Shown here: piece after piece, positions 49,086-61,160 of the stretch
Numbering within the stretch: position 1 is the first letter of the stretch
How the letters are laid out: each line of letters begins with the position of its first letter
Origin: Mesostigma viride
Lineage: Eukaryota; Streptophyta; Mesostigmatophyceae; Mesostigmatales; Mesostigmataceae
Direction of reading: 5' to 3'
Assembly: GCA_009746045.1 (NCBI GenBank)
Contig: RPFO01000213.1
Location: 11,073,593 to 11,137,592 of the forward strand
Length of the DNA stretch: 64,000 nt
Notes under the pieces: generated by a model
Databases searched by the model: none
What the model was told of the DNA's origin: nothing
Seen by the model: the letters and a program-made list of their open reading frames with translations, nothing else
Made by a program: the position numbers and the translations under genes

Positions 49086-49679
49086 ATGGACGGGGAGCAG
49101 CTGAAATGCGTGGTGGTCGGGGACGGTGGCACGGGGAAGACGTGCATCTTGATGTCCTACACCACTAATATGTTCCCTAGAGATTATGTCCCTACTGTTT
49201 TTGACAACTTTAGTTCGAACGTGCCTTATGGAGACACGATCGTCAATCTAGGGTTATGGGATACAGCCGGCCAGGCTGGTTATGGCCGTTTGCGGCCCCT
49301 GAGCTATGCCAACGCGCACGTCTTCCTAGTAGTCTTTGATCTCACGAACCAGCAGAGTTTTGAGAACGTTTCGAAAGAATGGATCCCGGAGCTGAAGCGG
49401 TATTCCCCAGACGTGCCTATTGTTCTCGTGGGCAACAAGACGGATTTGCGGGACGATCCCGACAATGCCTTTTTCAAGGAAAATCCGGACGCCGTCAGAA
49501 TCACGGCCGAACAAGGGAAGGCTCGTGCCGACCAAATTGGTGCCTTGTACGTAGAATGCAGCGCGAAGACGACGCAGGGATTGAAAAATGTCTTCGAGAG
49601 CGCCATCCGGGTTGTGCGTGATCCCACAACAAATGGCAAGAAGAAGCAGAAAGAAAAGGCGTGCTGCTCTCTCATGTGA
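49086..49679 (+). CDS. Rho/ROP-family small GTPase, single exon
   Basis: 197 residues, normal length for the family; ATG 49086 is the first in frame. Rho GTPases switch between GTP and GDP forms at membranes to control actin, polarity and secretion. Visible: P-loop GDGGTGKT (12-19), where Rac/ROP has GDGAVGKT; switch [10 protein letters not shown] with Thr37; switch [18 protein letters not shown] with catalytic Gln63, but Ala-Gly replacing the usual Glu-Asp; NKTD (117-120), where Rac has TKLD; a Rho-specific insert (about 123-140); SAK (159-161); a polybasic tail and CAAX box CSLM with an adjacent Cys193 for a possible second lipid. No intron. Met-ending CAAX suggests farnesylation. Rho genes are absent from many chlorophytes, so this is informative for placement. 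Confidence 0.95.
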   Translation: MDGEQLKCVVVGDGGTGKTCILMSYTTNMFPRDYVPTVFDNFSSNVPYGDTIVNLGLWDTAGQAGYGRLRPLSYANAHVFLVVFDLTNQQSFENVSKEWIPELKRYSPDVPIVLVGNKTDLRDDPDNAFFKENPDAVRITAEQGKARADQIGALYVECSAKTTQGLKNVFESAIRVVRDPTTNGKKKQKEKACCSLM

Positions 49680-51938
49680 GAGCCTTCGATCTGTTCGTGC
49701 TCTCGGGAGGCATTGCACGTCGGCTGAGTGGTCAGCGTCGTGGAAGCACAACCTGCTTTGGGCTTGCCTGCTGTGCTAGAGTGGGCTAGCGTGCCTGCTT
49801 TGCCCAACCACACACATTTGCCGGAAGGGCTTTGATGTTAATTGCCGGGTCACGTTTGCAGCGGGCTCCCTGCATTATCGCCATGGCGTTTACAATGTCA
49901 TAATGCGGTATGCTCTCAGTAGCCTGATGGCAGCATACGTCACGCTGCGGTCCAACCCTGGCTCTATCTGTCAGGAATGGTCACATTCAGCAGCGAAGTC
50001 GGTCGGAGCTTGGCACTTTGAACCGCTTCATGCACCTGATCGACAGCTTTCACGAGGCGTCACTCCTCTTGTTTCAGGAGTGCCGTCTCATTACACGCCT
50101 TTTCTTTGATGAAGAATGGAAGCCACCATGGGCAAGGACGGAGCGCTCTGTCAGTTGCCTGCCAGATGCAGCCATCGTCTTCTCAGCAGCAGGGAGGTTT
50201 CTTAATGCCAATGCTGCCCGTTGCGGCGGTGAATTCTTGCCCATGGCTGATGGCTTTTTGGATCGCCTGTCAGTCAGTCATCTCTCCCTGAGCCGGTCTT
50301 GCTGCCTTGTGCTGACCGGCGGCGACTCGCGAGCGTCTCCAGGATCAGCAGCAGAGAGCAGCAGAGTCCACTGGGTGCACATTGCCAAGGTGGCGGCGTC
50401 CCTACCTCGCACAGCTCATGCTCCTTGACAGTTCCTTACCAACTGTCTTGGCAGATGGTTGCCATCAGTTGCACAGCGGGGAGAGAGCATCTGCTGGATC
50501 ATGTGCCACATGGCAGCATGATCCAAGCATGCATGATGTGCACGGTGCTCATGCGAGGCTGCAGTATGCAGGTACAGGCTGGGTAGGATGGCGCTGTGGA
50601 TAACACGGTTAATAGCGCTATGACGCGGGGGTTGCTGCGTGGGTGAAGGGGTTACAGACAACGGGACGGTCTTATGGATGTTGCCTTGCTGCATCTCTTG
50701 AGCCTTTGGTCCATGAGGGTCACACAATGACTTGAACTGTGCTCACATGTAACATGACCACCAGTGGAGCCTCAAGGCTGGCAGGGGGGTTCCAGGGCAG
50801 GCCTCCTGCAGGACATGCAACTGCGCTGTGGACCGTGCTCGAGGACGGGAGCCATGTGCGCAATGACACGGTTTCAAACCTGTCACCTGCTGCTTAGAAG
50901 GGAGCAATTCGTGCAACTGGAGGGAAGCACTGTGCGCTGCCTTTGCCTGCCGGTGGCGTTCTGCTCGCGTCTTGTCGCGTGACCTGGCGGCCTTATGTCG
51001 TGTGACCTGGCATCCGTGGCGCTGGCTGGCCCAGTTGTAGAGGGTATTAGAGTGCTCGCGGGTACCCAGGGCGCAAGAGATGGAGCGGTTCCCTCTACTG
51101 TGTTGGTCCTGGGGGCTTGCGCTCGGTGGTGCCGCTGCCTGCCTTTTCGGGATGATGGTTAATGGCATGACTGGTAGGGTTTCCACAGTATCAACCGGTG
51201 GCTTTATTTGCCTTGCCGCCCATTGTTCACGCTTTGAGCTTTGGGTCTAGACGTACTTTTAAATGCTTGCCAGGGGGTGGCAGGAACTTTTCTTATCTTT
51301 ACAATAATTATTAAGCTAAAAGCATGGATATTTCCTTGTGCAGTTGTGCTGGCGGATTAGAAGCATTCGGATGTCATTGTCATGCATAGTGTGCATATTG
51401 TGCAGGTACGTGCACCTAGCATGGAAGGTAGTGGCACCAGCTAAATGATATCTGCGCCAGGTCTGCGCTGAAAACGATTTGCTTGTTTCTTGTAGGGAAA
51501 AAAAGGCAATTGTTGGTTCCAAAATTTTGAAGTTACTATATTAAAACATCGATATGCGTCCACATTTTGACACCATTTAGCTCTGCAGAACGATTTTGTT
51601 ACTGCATGTATCGTTGTGGCAAGCAGCAAACAGGAAACGGCAAACAGCAAACATCACATATCAAAGGGAAAGCAGCACAGTAAAACCGATCAATAATCGG
51701 TTACATATATACTAATACTACTGTACTTTATCTTAATTATATCTTGTTCGTTGAAACTGAATCAAGCGCAGACTACCTATGAAATCTATATTGCCTCATC
51801 AAACTGTCACCAAGCTTGATACGTCAAAGCAGATATAGTACCGGAAGATGCAATTAATTGCAGCCATCTGCACCCCGGACAGCTCCATCTAAATTGTTTT
51901 AGTAGTACAAACTGAGCTCTTAGCTTTCCTGTTACTGC
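49680..51938. other. Intergenic region between convergent GTPase and MUS81 genes
   Basis: Must hold both 3' UTRs. A short repeat of GTCGTGTGACCTGGC (50974 and 50999) is seen; ORFs here lack domain or coding signals. Confidence 0.5.
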
Positions 51939-54900
51939 CTAGACGGCATCAAGCAGGAGCTCATGGTGCCGAAACACGTTCAGTGCGACCTTGCAAAAGC
52001 CCCTGGTCTCCTTGTCATTGCCCGCCTGGTAGATGAACCACCTCTCGCGCAGCAGCAGCAGGCACACGGCCATGTCCGCAATGTCTCGCAGCGAGGGCAC
52101 GATCATCGCCCGCTGCTCCGCTCTCAGCGCCTCAAACACGCTGCCACGGCTCTTTTGGACCTGCTGGCACGCGCTCGATAGCCCTTCCAGGACACATGTC
52201 ACCTCGGGGGGGGGGCGCTGCCCAACTCTCTGCTGCCACTTGCTACAATCACTCTCACTTGAGTAGTACTTGTCGACCGTGCGCTGGAGGGACTTGCGAT
52301 CCAGGCTCATCGTCCGCAGCAACCGGGCCACCGCCTTGGACGCCAGCAAGAAAATCCTGCGCTGTGAGCTGGCGCCCCGCAGCTCCCCCATTGTCAGATC
52401 TCCCGTGGCCTCCCCCATGCACCGCAGGAGTCGCTCGGCGGGCAGGCGTATCAGCACCCTGGCAGGGGACGAGCAACCCAGGGTCTCGTTCTGCACCGAA
52501 AAGATCACCATGTGTGCAGGGATCTCTTTGTCAATACTTACAACCAGCCACGGCCGGCCAGCCCCAGCTCCCTCCTCTCCTCCCTCCCCACCAGCATTTT
52601 CGGCAAGCCTCCCTTCCATGCCCAGAAAATCCTCGTACTCTGGGCGAGCAACCACCACGACTTCACGGTTCGTAACGCCAGCGCCGCAACTCTGCCCATG
52701 CCCAGATGCACCTGGCAAAACAGCCTCCGCCCCGGTGCCAACATTACCCGCCCCGCCACTGCCCCCGCCATTTGCACCCACCCCAGCGCCTGGGGAGGCA
52801 ACAGCACCCCGCCCCCCCCCACCGGGAGCATCCCCGCCAGCTGGCGGGTCCACGGCATGCCACACGGCGCGGCTGCAGGCCCTCGCGCTGACCCCCATCG
52901 GCAGCGACACGCCCTCCAAGAGATGCGCCAGCATCAGCTCTCGTTGCAGGTCGCCCTCGCACGCCCGGTAGGCTGCGCACAACGCGGACTCGCCCCCTGG
53001 GAACCGCGCTCCGACCGCCTTGGCTGCGGACAAGGACACGCGCGCGTGCTGGCTGAGCCACTCGGCCAGCGCGTCCCCTTTGTTGGTGGCCGCGGGCGTG
53101 CACTGCGGCGAAACGAGCTCAAGAGGGCCGAGTGTGGCCACGAGGGTGGGCCGAGTCAGACCTCCGTCCGCATCCGCCCCACTGGGAGCTGCATCAGGCA
53201 ACGACAGCATCGCCAGCGCGTATGAGAGGTGTGCTAGCATCCGGCACGTGCCCTGCTCGTCCAGCGTCTGTAGCGCCTGGAACCCCGTGCCGGCGCCCTG
53301 CAGGTAGGCCAGCAGGGCATCGATGTCGGCGGCGCACTGGATGGTGCCCGTGCCAAGGGGCATGCTGGCCCAAAATGACGATGATGATGACGAGGATGGC
53401 CCTGCCCCCAGGTTGAGGTAATTACCGGCTGCCCCGGCACCCCCCGCATACGCACCCCGCGGGTAGGTATCGTCTGGATCGGCGCCGCGGTAGCGGCCAT
53501 CGGGGCCGTAACCGCCGGGCACGTACGCGACTTGGTTCTTGGAGGTCTCGTTCTTGCCCTCGAGGAGGAGGAACCGGCGGGAGAAGGGGCTGCCCATGGT
53601 GCGGTGGATCTGCTTTAGGTGGTCCCTGGTCCGTGACCGCTCCACCAGGTCCTTGATGGTCTTGCGCTCGATGTTGCAGTCGAGCACCGTGCCACCGCGG
53701 CACCACTGTGTGTGTGGGGACGTGTGTGTGCGCGTGTGCGTGTGTGAAGGGGTGGGATGGGTGGGTGGGTGGGTGGGTGGGTGGGTGGGTGGGTGGGTGG
53801 GTGGGTGGGTGGGTGGGTGGGTGGGTGGGTGGGTGGGTGGGTGTTTGTGCGTGAGGGTGGGTGGGTTGACGGGGAGGCCAAGGGTGACAGGTGACAGCGT
53901 AAGGGGCATTGCGAAGAGGTGTGGTGAGCGAGGAACTTTGCGCCAGGAGGCTAGGACTTGACACATAGGGGTGGGCCGGAATAGATCCACGTAGGGGTAG
54001 GGGTAGCGATAAACACAAAAAGAATGCGCATGGGGTTGGCAATAGAAGGTTGGCAGTAGAAAGCATCGACCCAAAGTAACATATCAAGAGAGCCCCTACA
54101 GCAGTGCATCCCGACACGCGCAGATAATGACAACCCCCTTTGGTCGTGCTATTGGAAAACGACCCGTCAACCATGCTAGAGCAATATTCCCCCATCTATC
54201 TACCATGCGCCAGCAACACACCCCTACTACCATGCTATCGCACTAGACCCAACGATCACGCCGCCAGCCCGTTTGTACAACAACCGCAACCTTGCTGTCA
54301 AACTGACGGTGACCGCAACAGACCCAAATACCACGCTGCCAAACGTACCATGTAGTCTCCTACGGGTGGACAAGAATAGGGGCTATGGTAATGCACGCCT
54401 CACGCCTACTACCATGCCGCCAAACGTACCATGTAGTCCCCGAGAGGTAAACTGCTTCGTTCGGGTATCGGGTCCAACATCATGTCCCTGGTTGCCGCCC
54501 CATCCCTCACATCCCCACCGCCAGCGTTGCCCATAGTCCTGGCACCGCCCCTACTACTGCCAATCGGCACGGGCGGGCTGACCAGTCGGCGCATCTCCGC
54601 GCCTATGGCGTCCCGCAGCCGCCGGGGGGCCTTGTTGGTCTTTCGCTCATGCAGGCACACAAGTATGCGGACCTCCTCTACGTCGGTAGGGACCTCTCCA
54701 CCTTCCTCCTCCTCCTCCCATGGCTCTTCCTCCCCATCCTCCCCATCTTCTTCAACAACATGATCTCCCTCTTCCTCTTCCTCCTCCTCCTCCTCCGCAG
54801 CAGCCACGTGGGCCCTATGACTTCCTCCGACTGCCTCCGCCTCTCCTCGGCCACCCTTCCCCCGGCCTTCTCCTGCAGCCTTCTTCCCTGACAGGGGAGT

Positions 54901-57900
54901 AGTCCTCGCGGCTGGGGCACGACGGCCAGCCGCACGAGTACCTCCATCCCTGCCATCGGATCGAGCCTCCCTTCCAAGACCCGCCTGACCTTGAGCCGGA
55001 TGGGTTGTGACGATGTTGGCGCCATCCACCGGATCATCTCCACCAACACCATGGCCGTTGATGCCGTTAGGATGAGCACCATCTCCATCAGTATTGACTC
55101 CATTCCCTGGCTTTCCTCCTCCCCCCACAACTCCCTGCCGTGTCCTATAACGACGTCCCCTCCCGCCTGCAACACCATATCCCTCGTCCTCGCCCTCCCC
55201 AACGCCGCCACTGCCAGCGTCCTCACCGTCGTCACTATCCTCTTCCTCCCCAGCACCGTAACGGCTGTCACTCAGCGCCAGGCCCGACCTTGAATCGTAA
55301 TCCTCGTCATCCGGATCATCATCTTCCTCCTCCTCCTCGGTTTCCGTCATTGTATCCGTGCCACCATCGTCCGCCCCAGAATCCACCCTCTCGGGGTCAT
55401 CCTCCTCCACGTCCTCCCTTTCCTCCACTCCTGCCCCTTCCCCCTTCCCAACCTCCTTCCCCTTCCCTTTTCCCTTGGCTACCGCCACCTCCTCTCCTCG
55501 CTGCAGTCGCGGTGACGAGTGTGGCGATGCCATCTGTGCTGCGCCGGCCTGTGGAATCACCTCCTCCTCCTCCTCGCCCCCATCTAAAAGAATGACATCA
55601 TAAGTGCCCGATTCTGCCAGCCGCCGCCGGGCAGCGGGAGGTGTCCTATCAGCATCGGGGGACGCGCGTTTCCCAGAAGATGCCCCCCCTGCCCTGGACG
55701 CCAGGGGGTCTCCAGATTGATTCCCACGGGCGGCGGGAGGTGGGGTTTGCGCACCCCTATTCCCCCGCGGCTGGGGAGAACGCCTGGCTGGACAGCCCCT
55801 GCTAGTTGTAGCGGCATTCACATCACCCCCCCTCCCCTTGTCGGCATCGCAATCATGTCCGTCGTCATAGCCACCAGCCGTCATATCCTCCACTTCCCAA
55901 CCACCTCCATCTATCCCCCATTCCAAGTTCCCATCGTGTGGGACCCTGGTGTCCTCACGGGTGTCCGCCCGGTCCCTGCCAGATGGCAGCGAGCCGGCAC
56001 CAACGCCTCGCCCCTCCTTGCACATGGTTGGTCCAGCAGTAGCTATGGCACCCGCGACGTTGCCCGTGGTGGTGACGGCCGCCTTATCCAACACGAATGC
56101 GAGGCTACGCTTGGCTCCCACCACCACCGGGGCCGGTGGCACGATCGGGGGATCGTCCTCGGATAGATCAATGACATCCATGGGCGGCACCACCGGGGTT
56201 CGACCGGACCGGCTACCTGCCCCACTGTTACGGTTGCCAGCTACATTATCCGCGGCACCCGATGGAGCGACCGAGCGGTTACCCTGCCTCCCGGCAGCCG
56301 GAGGGGTCGACATACGCGGCTGGGCCGCGGCCACATCAGGGGTGAGCACCCGGTAACCATCTGCCCCCCGGCCATTTCTTCCTCGTTCTTCTTCTTTTTC
56401 GTCATCATCGTCGCTGTCCACAAGGTCAATGACTTTCGCAGGCGCCGCCGATGCCGGTGGAGGTTTGGTTGGAACACGCTGGGCGGGTGGCCTCAGCACC
56501 GACTGGGATCCCCCCAGGGCCGTGCTGCCGCCTTCGGGACAGATCACCTCCACATCCCCCCGCATGCGACGCGAGTTCTCATCCTCTTTACGGCTCAACT
56601 CCAACGCCGTCTGCATGTCGCGATCAAGTTCGTCCAAATGTCCCTGGCCACCTCCGACCAGTTGCTCCCACTCACCCCCTGGGAACCTGGCCGAGTTCCT
56701 CGCGAACGAGTCCCTGAGGCTCTCCTCCACCGCCCTCTCGAAGGCGAGCTGCTCGTCAAGGTACTCTCCGGATGACGAGTCCAGAAACAGATTGTTGTTT
56801 TGGACAAAGTCGTCGTTGTCATCATTGCCCAAAGAGGGCATGCCGCCAAAGCCAAGGCCCTGGTCCGAACGGGACCGCCCTCTTCCTTCATCTCCGCCCC
56901 TTGGAGGCCGCGACCCCTGGGCCACCCTGCTCCCACCAGTGGCCACCTCCCTGCCCCCCGGTACCACCGTGAGTGCACGCTGCCTGTCCGCGGGTTGCAA
57001 GTCCGCACGGCCCCCCAGTGACGAGGGTGGGTACACAGCTGGCCCTTTCACCGTGCCCCCTGCGGCCATGACTCGCTCCATCATGGCAAGGTCGTCCTGG
57101 GGCGTCCTCGTTCCCACACCGCCCCCTGTCCCTCCTCCTCCTGCCCCCTGCCCTGCCCTCACTCCTCCTTGGTCCCTCCTTTCGGCTGTGTTCCCATTGG
57201 CCGCTGCCCCCCTCCATCTGTCCCCTGTCGCCGGTGGAGTGGCTACTGGCACACGCGCCTGCGCAGGCGGTGGAGTGGCTATTGGCACACCCGCGTGCGC
57301 AGGCGGTGGGGTGGCTATTGGCACACCCGCGTGCGCAGGCGGTGGAGTGGCTACTGGCACACGCGCCTGCATACGTGGCGGTGGAGTGGCCACATCAATC
57401 CGTGGCGACGACCCGCCAGCCACCGCGGACCCACCGACACCGCTGCCGTTCACTCTACCAGGCCGGTCACTGTACCCCTGGCCCGACTGGGGTTCTTGAT
57501 GGCCACCCGGAGGCGTGGCGGTCCCCTGCCCGTCCCCACCAGGGGGGTACGCCAGCTGCTTCCCCTTGTCCTTTGCGGCAGCTGCAGCGGCTCTGGCCTT
57601 GGCTTCTGCCTCCCTCGCCAACGCCGCATTCCCCGCGGCCTCTTGAGGGTTCCGGGGCTTGTTGGCGCTGCTGCCCACACATGGCCTCCCCCCTAGTTGG
57701 GTATGACTCCCTCCTCCTCCCCTCCTCTCACCATTCCCGGGTGTGTTGGATCCTTTGCCCAAGTCTGGCGTACGGGGCTCCACGCCACTGCCACCTGGGT
57801 GGTTGCCCTGCAACGCTATGAACGTGCTGACGCTGCTGCCACCCGTACGAGCCCGCTTCCAGGGACGCGTGTTGCTGCGCTCTCCATTCGCACCCAACCC

Positions 57901-58985
57901 ATCCTCATCGTCAGATGATCGGCCTTCGCCCGTTTGCAGAATATGAATGTTGGAAGACCCCCCTACCTGCGCTACCCGGCGGGCAGCCCCCCTTGCATTT
58001 GGCGGCCCTGCAGCAACCCTAGTTGAGGGCCCCGCACCACCCCTAACGGCAGACCCCGCACCGCCAGCATACGACGGCCCCGCACCACCCACATTCGACG
58101 GCCCTGAACCACCCACATTCGACGGCCCCGCAACGCCCCCATCGGCAGGCCCTGCAACACCCCGATGTGATGGCCCCCCACCGCCCCCAGTGGCAGGCCC
58201 CAGCCCCGCGTCCCCCACCGGTGGCCGCAGCAGCTGCACGCGCAGCTTGCGCTGGCGCCCGGTGCCCACGCTCTGGTGGTCCACCACGGCACAAAGGCCA
58301 TCGCGCCTCTGCGCGTCGTTGATCTTCTCACACAGCTTGTGCAGGCCCTGGCGCACTTTCTTTGCCCCCTGGAACTCGCGGGTTTCGCCGACCGGTGCCG
58401 ACCGCACAAACTCGATCAATGTAGCTCGAATCGCAGGGTCAAGGTTGCGTAAGGATGCAGGCTCCATGCGGCCCCTGACGATGCCTAGGTTGCCCTCCTG
58501 CCCGTCCTCTTCGGCTGACCCCGGGCCTGGCCCTGCGTCGGCGGGCCGGCGCTCCGTCTGGTCCCAGTCGGGTCGGACCTCGTACATGAGGTAGGCAAAG
58601 TCCCACCCTTTTTGTGTGAGTATGTACTGGTCGCGCGGGCCCTGGTTGGCAAAGTTGTGTGCGGCGCGCCCGGCGATGTTGTTGATGTGCTCCACAAGCC
58701 CGTGCCTGTTGAGCGTCCTGATGCTGGCGTACGTGGCCGGGAGGGTCCATGAGGGGGTGGTTACATTTAAGGGTTATAAGACCACTATAATTGAGAGCTT
58801 CATGCCGAGATGCGTGCGTAAAAGTTGTGGGTGGATGCAGAGGGGTGGGTGCATGAGGGTGTGAGTAATACAAAAAGAATCGAGCCGGTGTTTGCTGTTC
58901 GGAGTTGCACATGTAAGGGAATGCGCGGGGGTTGGCAGGGCGATGCAATAGCAGCGTACTCCTGGAGCAAAAAGGAGGATCATTT

Positions 58986-59039
<54 letters not shown>

Positions 59040-61160
59040 GATGCTGGAGGGGTTGATGGGGGGATTCACGAAGAAGAGTTGGAGTGTTCCCGGGACGGCA
59101 AGTAAGTGTTAATTGCGGTAGCTAGTAACTAGCAAGCCAAGATTTCAAGAAAGATGAGGGTTTTGTTTGGGATTGAAGGTAAGGGCGTCCTTATGGGCCA
59201 GGTCTTTCAAAACGAAAGGTGGTCAATCTAGGCGCATAGACAGCATGGAATTGAGGTGAATGTGGCATTGGCAAGTACTGGCGCTCTGACACAGAAATGA
59301 AGGAAATAGATAGGAAAAAGGTCGCCCTATTCCCCTCTTTCCCGACCAGCCCTCCACCCCCAGCTATCCAAACTCCAAATTCCACAGGAAATGATAAGCG
59401 ATGCCTCAACGCGGGTGAATAAGAGCATTTACATCCACAACTTAAACACAGCCACAGTACTGATAGTGGGACTAGGACACACAGAATGCCTGCATTACGC
59501 TCTGCAAAGGGGAAAAAACAGTGACAGCGATGCGTGCACACACGGATCAGGTAGATATCCGCATTGGGGCAGATCTCTATATATACTACCCATAGGGGCC
59601 AATACTATATATCGCCGCAGCCTGCCCAAGCGCACTCTGCCAGCAGCTACCAAACCCAACCACCTCAACAGGATATGTCTCTATTGGACACGATCTAGAC
59701 TTGTCTTTCCTAAGGCACTGCGTGAGTGTGCTCGCCCTTCAAAGGCCAAGATTGCATGGCACTCGTCTCTTTTGCTGTGCTTCAGACGGTGTACTTATCC
59801 TTGGTCTGAATAGGGGCATCTGGTCCTTCATACGAGGACAAGCCCCTTTCTCCCCACGACATGCAGCCCCACCCCCCTGCGAGGACAACCCTACGACTGT
59901 TACAAGTCCATAAATGGTCAACGGATGGCATGGCACATGTTTCCCCCTTACCCGGACCATGCGCCGAAATCCCGCCCCGCCCAGTGGTCCGGGCTCATCT
60001 CCGCATCGCAGAACCGCTGCGCCTCACGGATCAACTCGGCTCGAAAGAAGACGGTCCGCCCCCCGCTCGCGATGTGGAGATGCTCGCATGCCTTTAGGAT
60101 GGCATAGGCCCCCCCACGGTGCTTGATCTCTCGTATGTAAGGGTGCCTCTTCAATTCCCCGATACGTGGATCACCCCCCTCCTCCTCGTCCCCTTGATCC
60201 TCCTCCTCGCTTCCCGGAGCATCCCCTCGGCGATTGTCAGTGGGAATGATGGGCATCTGGCAGGGTGTTTGCAAACCGTGATGACAAACAAACGCATTTG
60301 GCACGGCCAGTTGCTTTATGAAAAGAATGAGTGCTCAGGGTTTCGCCGGGAATATAATGAAGAAAGGGCAGTGATACTAATTCTTATATATTGCAAGTTG
60401 CAGACAGGTGTGGGAGCCGTGCTAGAGCAGAAGCTTCTGCAGCTGTGGAAACATTATATGTTAGGGCATCGCAGTCCTAGTCTAGCCGCAGGCACCGCCG
60501 TCCACGTTAGTAGGGAAGCTGCCGAAAGGCAGACAATGTCTGGCATGGAAGTTGCTGAGATGTGGTGACATGCTGGAAGGCCGTGAGGAGTGTTGGAACT
60601 CCATGTCCCACACTTGCAGAGATATACCAACATGAATGAATGCTTCTATGCAAGGCCTCGAGAAAGACAACAAGAAACACCACGCGTATTAACAGAGCGA
60701 TTCCCCAAGGGGCGAAGTTCCAGAGGTGGAGTGATGAGATGTGCGTTCAGGAGTCCCAGTAGGCCCTTTAGGAGAAATATGACCATCATCACATCCTGTC
60801 AAACTTTTTTAAAGCAAGGTTTGCAATCAATACGTACCCTCTTCTAGGGCATTGTGGCGAATTGCTTATATGCGTTGGTGCGCGCAGGAGCCTCTCTCGA
60901 CTTACCCTTCCGTTGATAATGGCATACGCGGCATTCCTCGCGGTTGTATGCGTGAAGTTCGGCAGGTTGAGAATATTTCCGCTGCTGGCAACCATATAGA
61001 TGTCTCTGTTGACCGCTTCGACCTCTTTTCGGGCTACTTCCCACATATATTGCTGCCTGGATCTCCTGTGGATGCATACTTGTAAGCGCGCATCGAAAGC
61101 CGTGATTAAGTCTTGGTTCCAAACACGCCGGCGTTCGGGCGCCTCGCGTCTCGGAGGCAT
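51939..61160 (-). CDS. MUS81: MUS81 structure-specific endonuclease, giant form
   Basis: Four exons: 61160-60906 (ATG; GTAAGT donor), 60256-59952, 58723-54430 and 53705-51939; phases 0, 2 and 0 agree at every joint; about 2206 residues, while typical MUS81 has about 550-650. Domains: N-terminal helix-hairpin-helix (~15-85); winged helix (~125-225, split by intron 2, with QYILTQKGWDFAYLM); a ~1300-residue disordered insertion; ERCC4-type nuclease from ~1530 with the full GDX(n)ERKX3D signature (LGDYM ending exon 3, IERKTIKD starting exon 4); second HhH (~1835-1884, AAKAVGARFPGGESALCAAY); ~300-residue C-terminal extension. With an EME1 partner the family cuts flaps, stalled forks and Holliday junctions in the nucleus. 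The insertion has SUMO-binding-like VIDLVDSDDDD, VIDLSEDD and VILLDGGEEEEE and two UIM-like helices. Introns carry GTGG and GT microsatellites. Confidence 0.87.
53757..53842. repeat. (GTGG)n microsatellite in MUS81 intron 3
   Basis: About 21 tetranucleotides, 50 bp before the acceptor of exon 4. On the transcribed strand it is CCAC-rich. Confidence 0.95.
57233..57391 (-). repeat. 36-bp coding repeat in the MUS81 insertion
   Basis: About 4.3 units of 12 codons (VATPPPAHAGVP type), perfect enough to suggest recent slippage; the frame is kept. A second coding repeat of 8-codon units (GPSNVGGA type) lies at about 57990-58200. Confidence 0.85.
58986..59038. repeat. (GT)n microsatellite in MUS81 intron 2
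   Basis: About 26 GT dinucleotides within the 1228-bp intron. Confidence 0.95.

Noticed and set aside
50743-51186. 147-residue minus-strand ORF between Rho and MUS81
   Set aside because: No domain or splice context, composition resembles spacer, and it lies where 3' UTRs are expected.
56429-57499. Plus-strand Pro/Ser-rich ORFs opposite MUS81
   Set aside because: Antisense shadows of the low-complexity coding exon.
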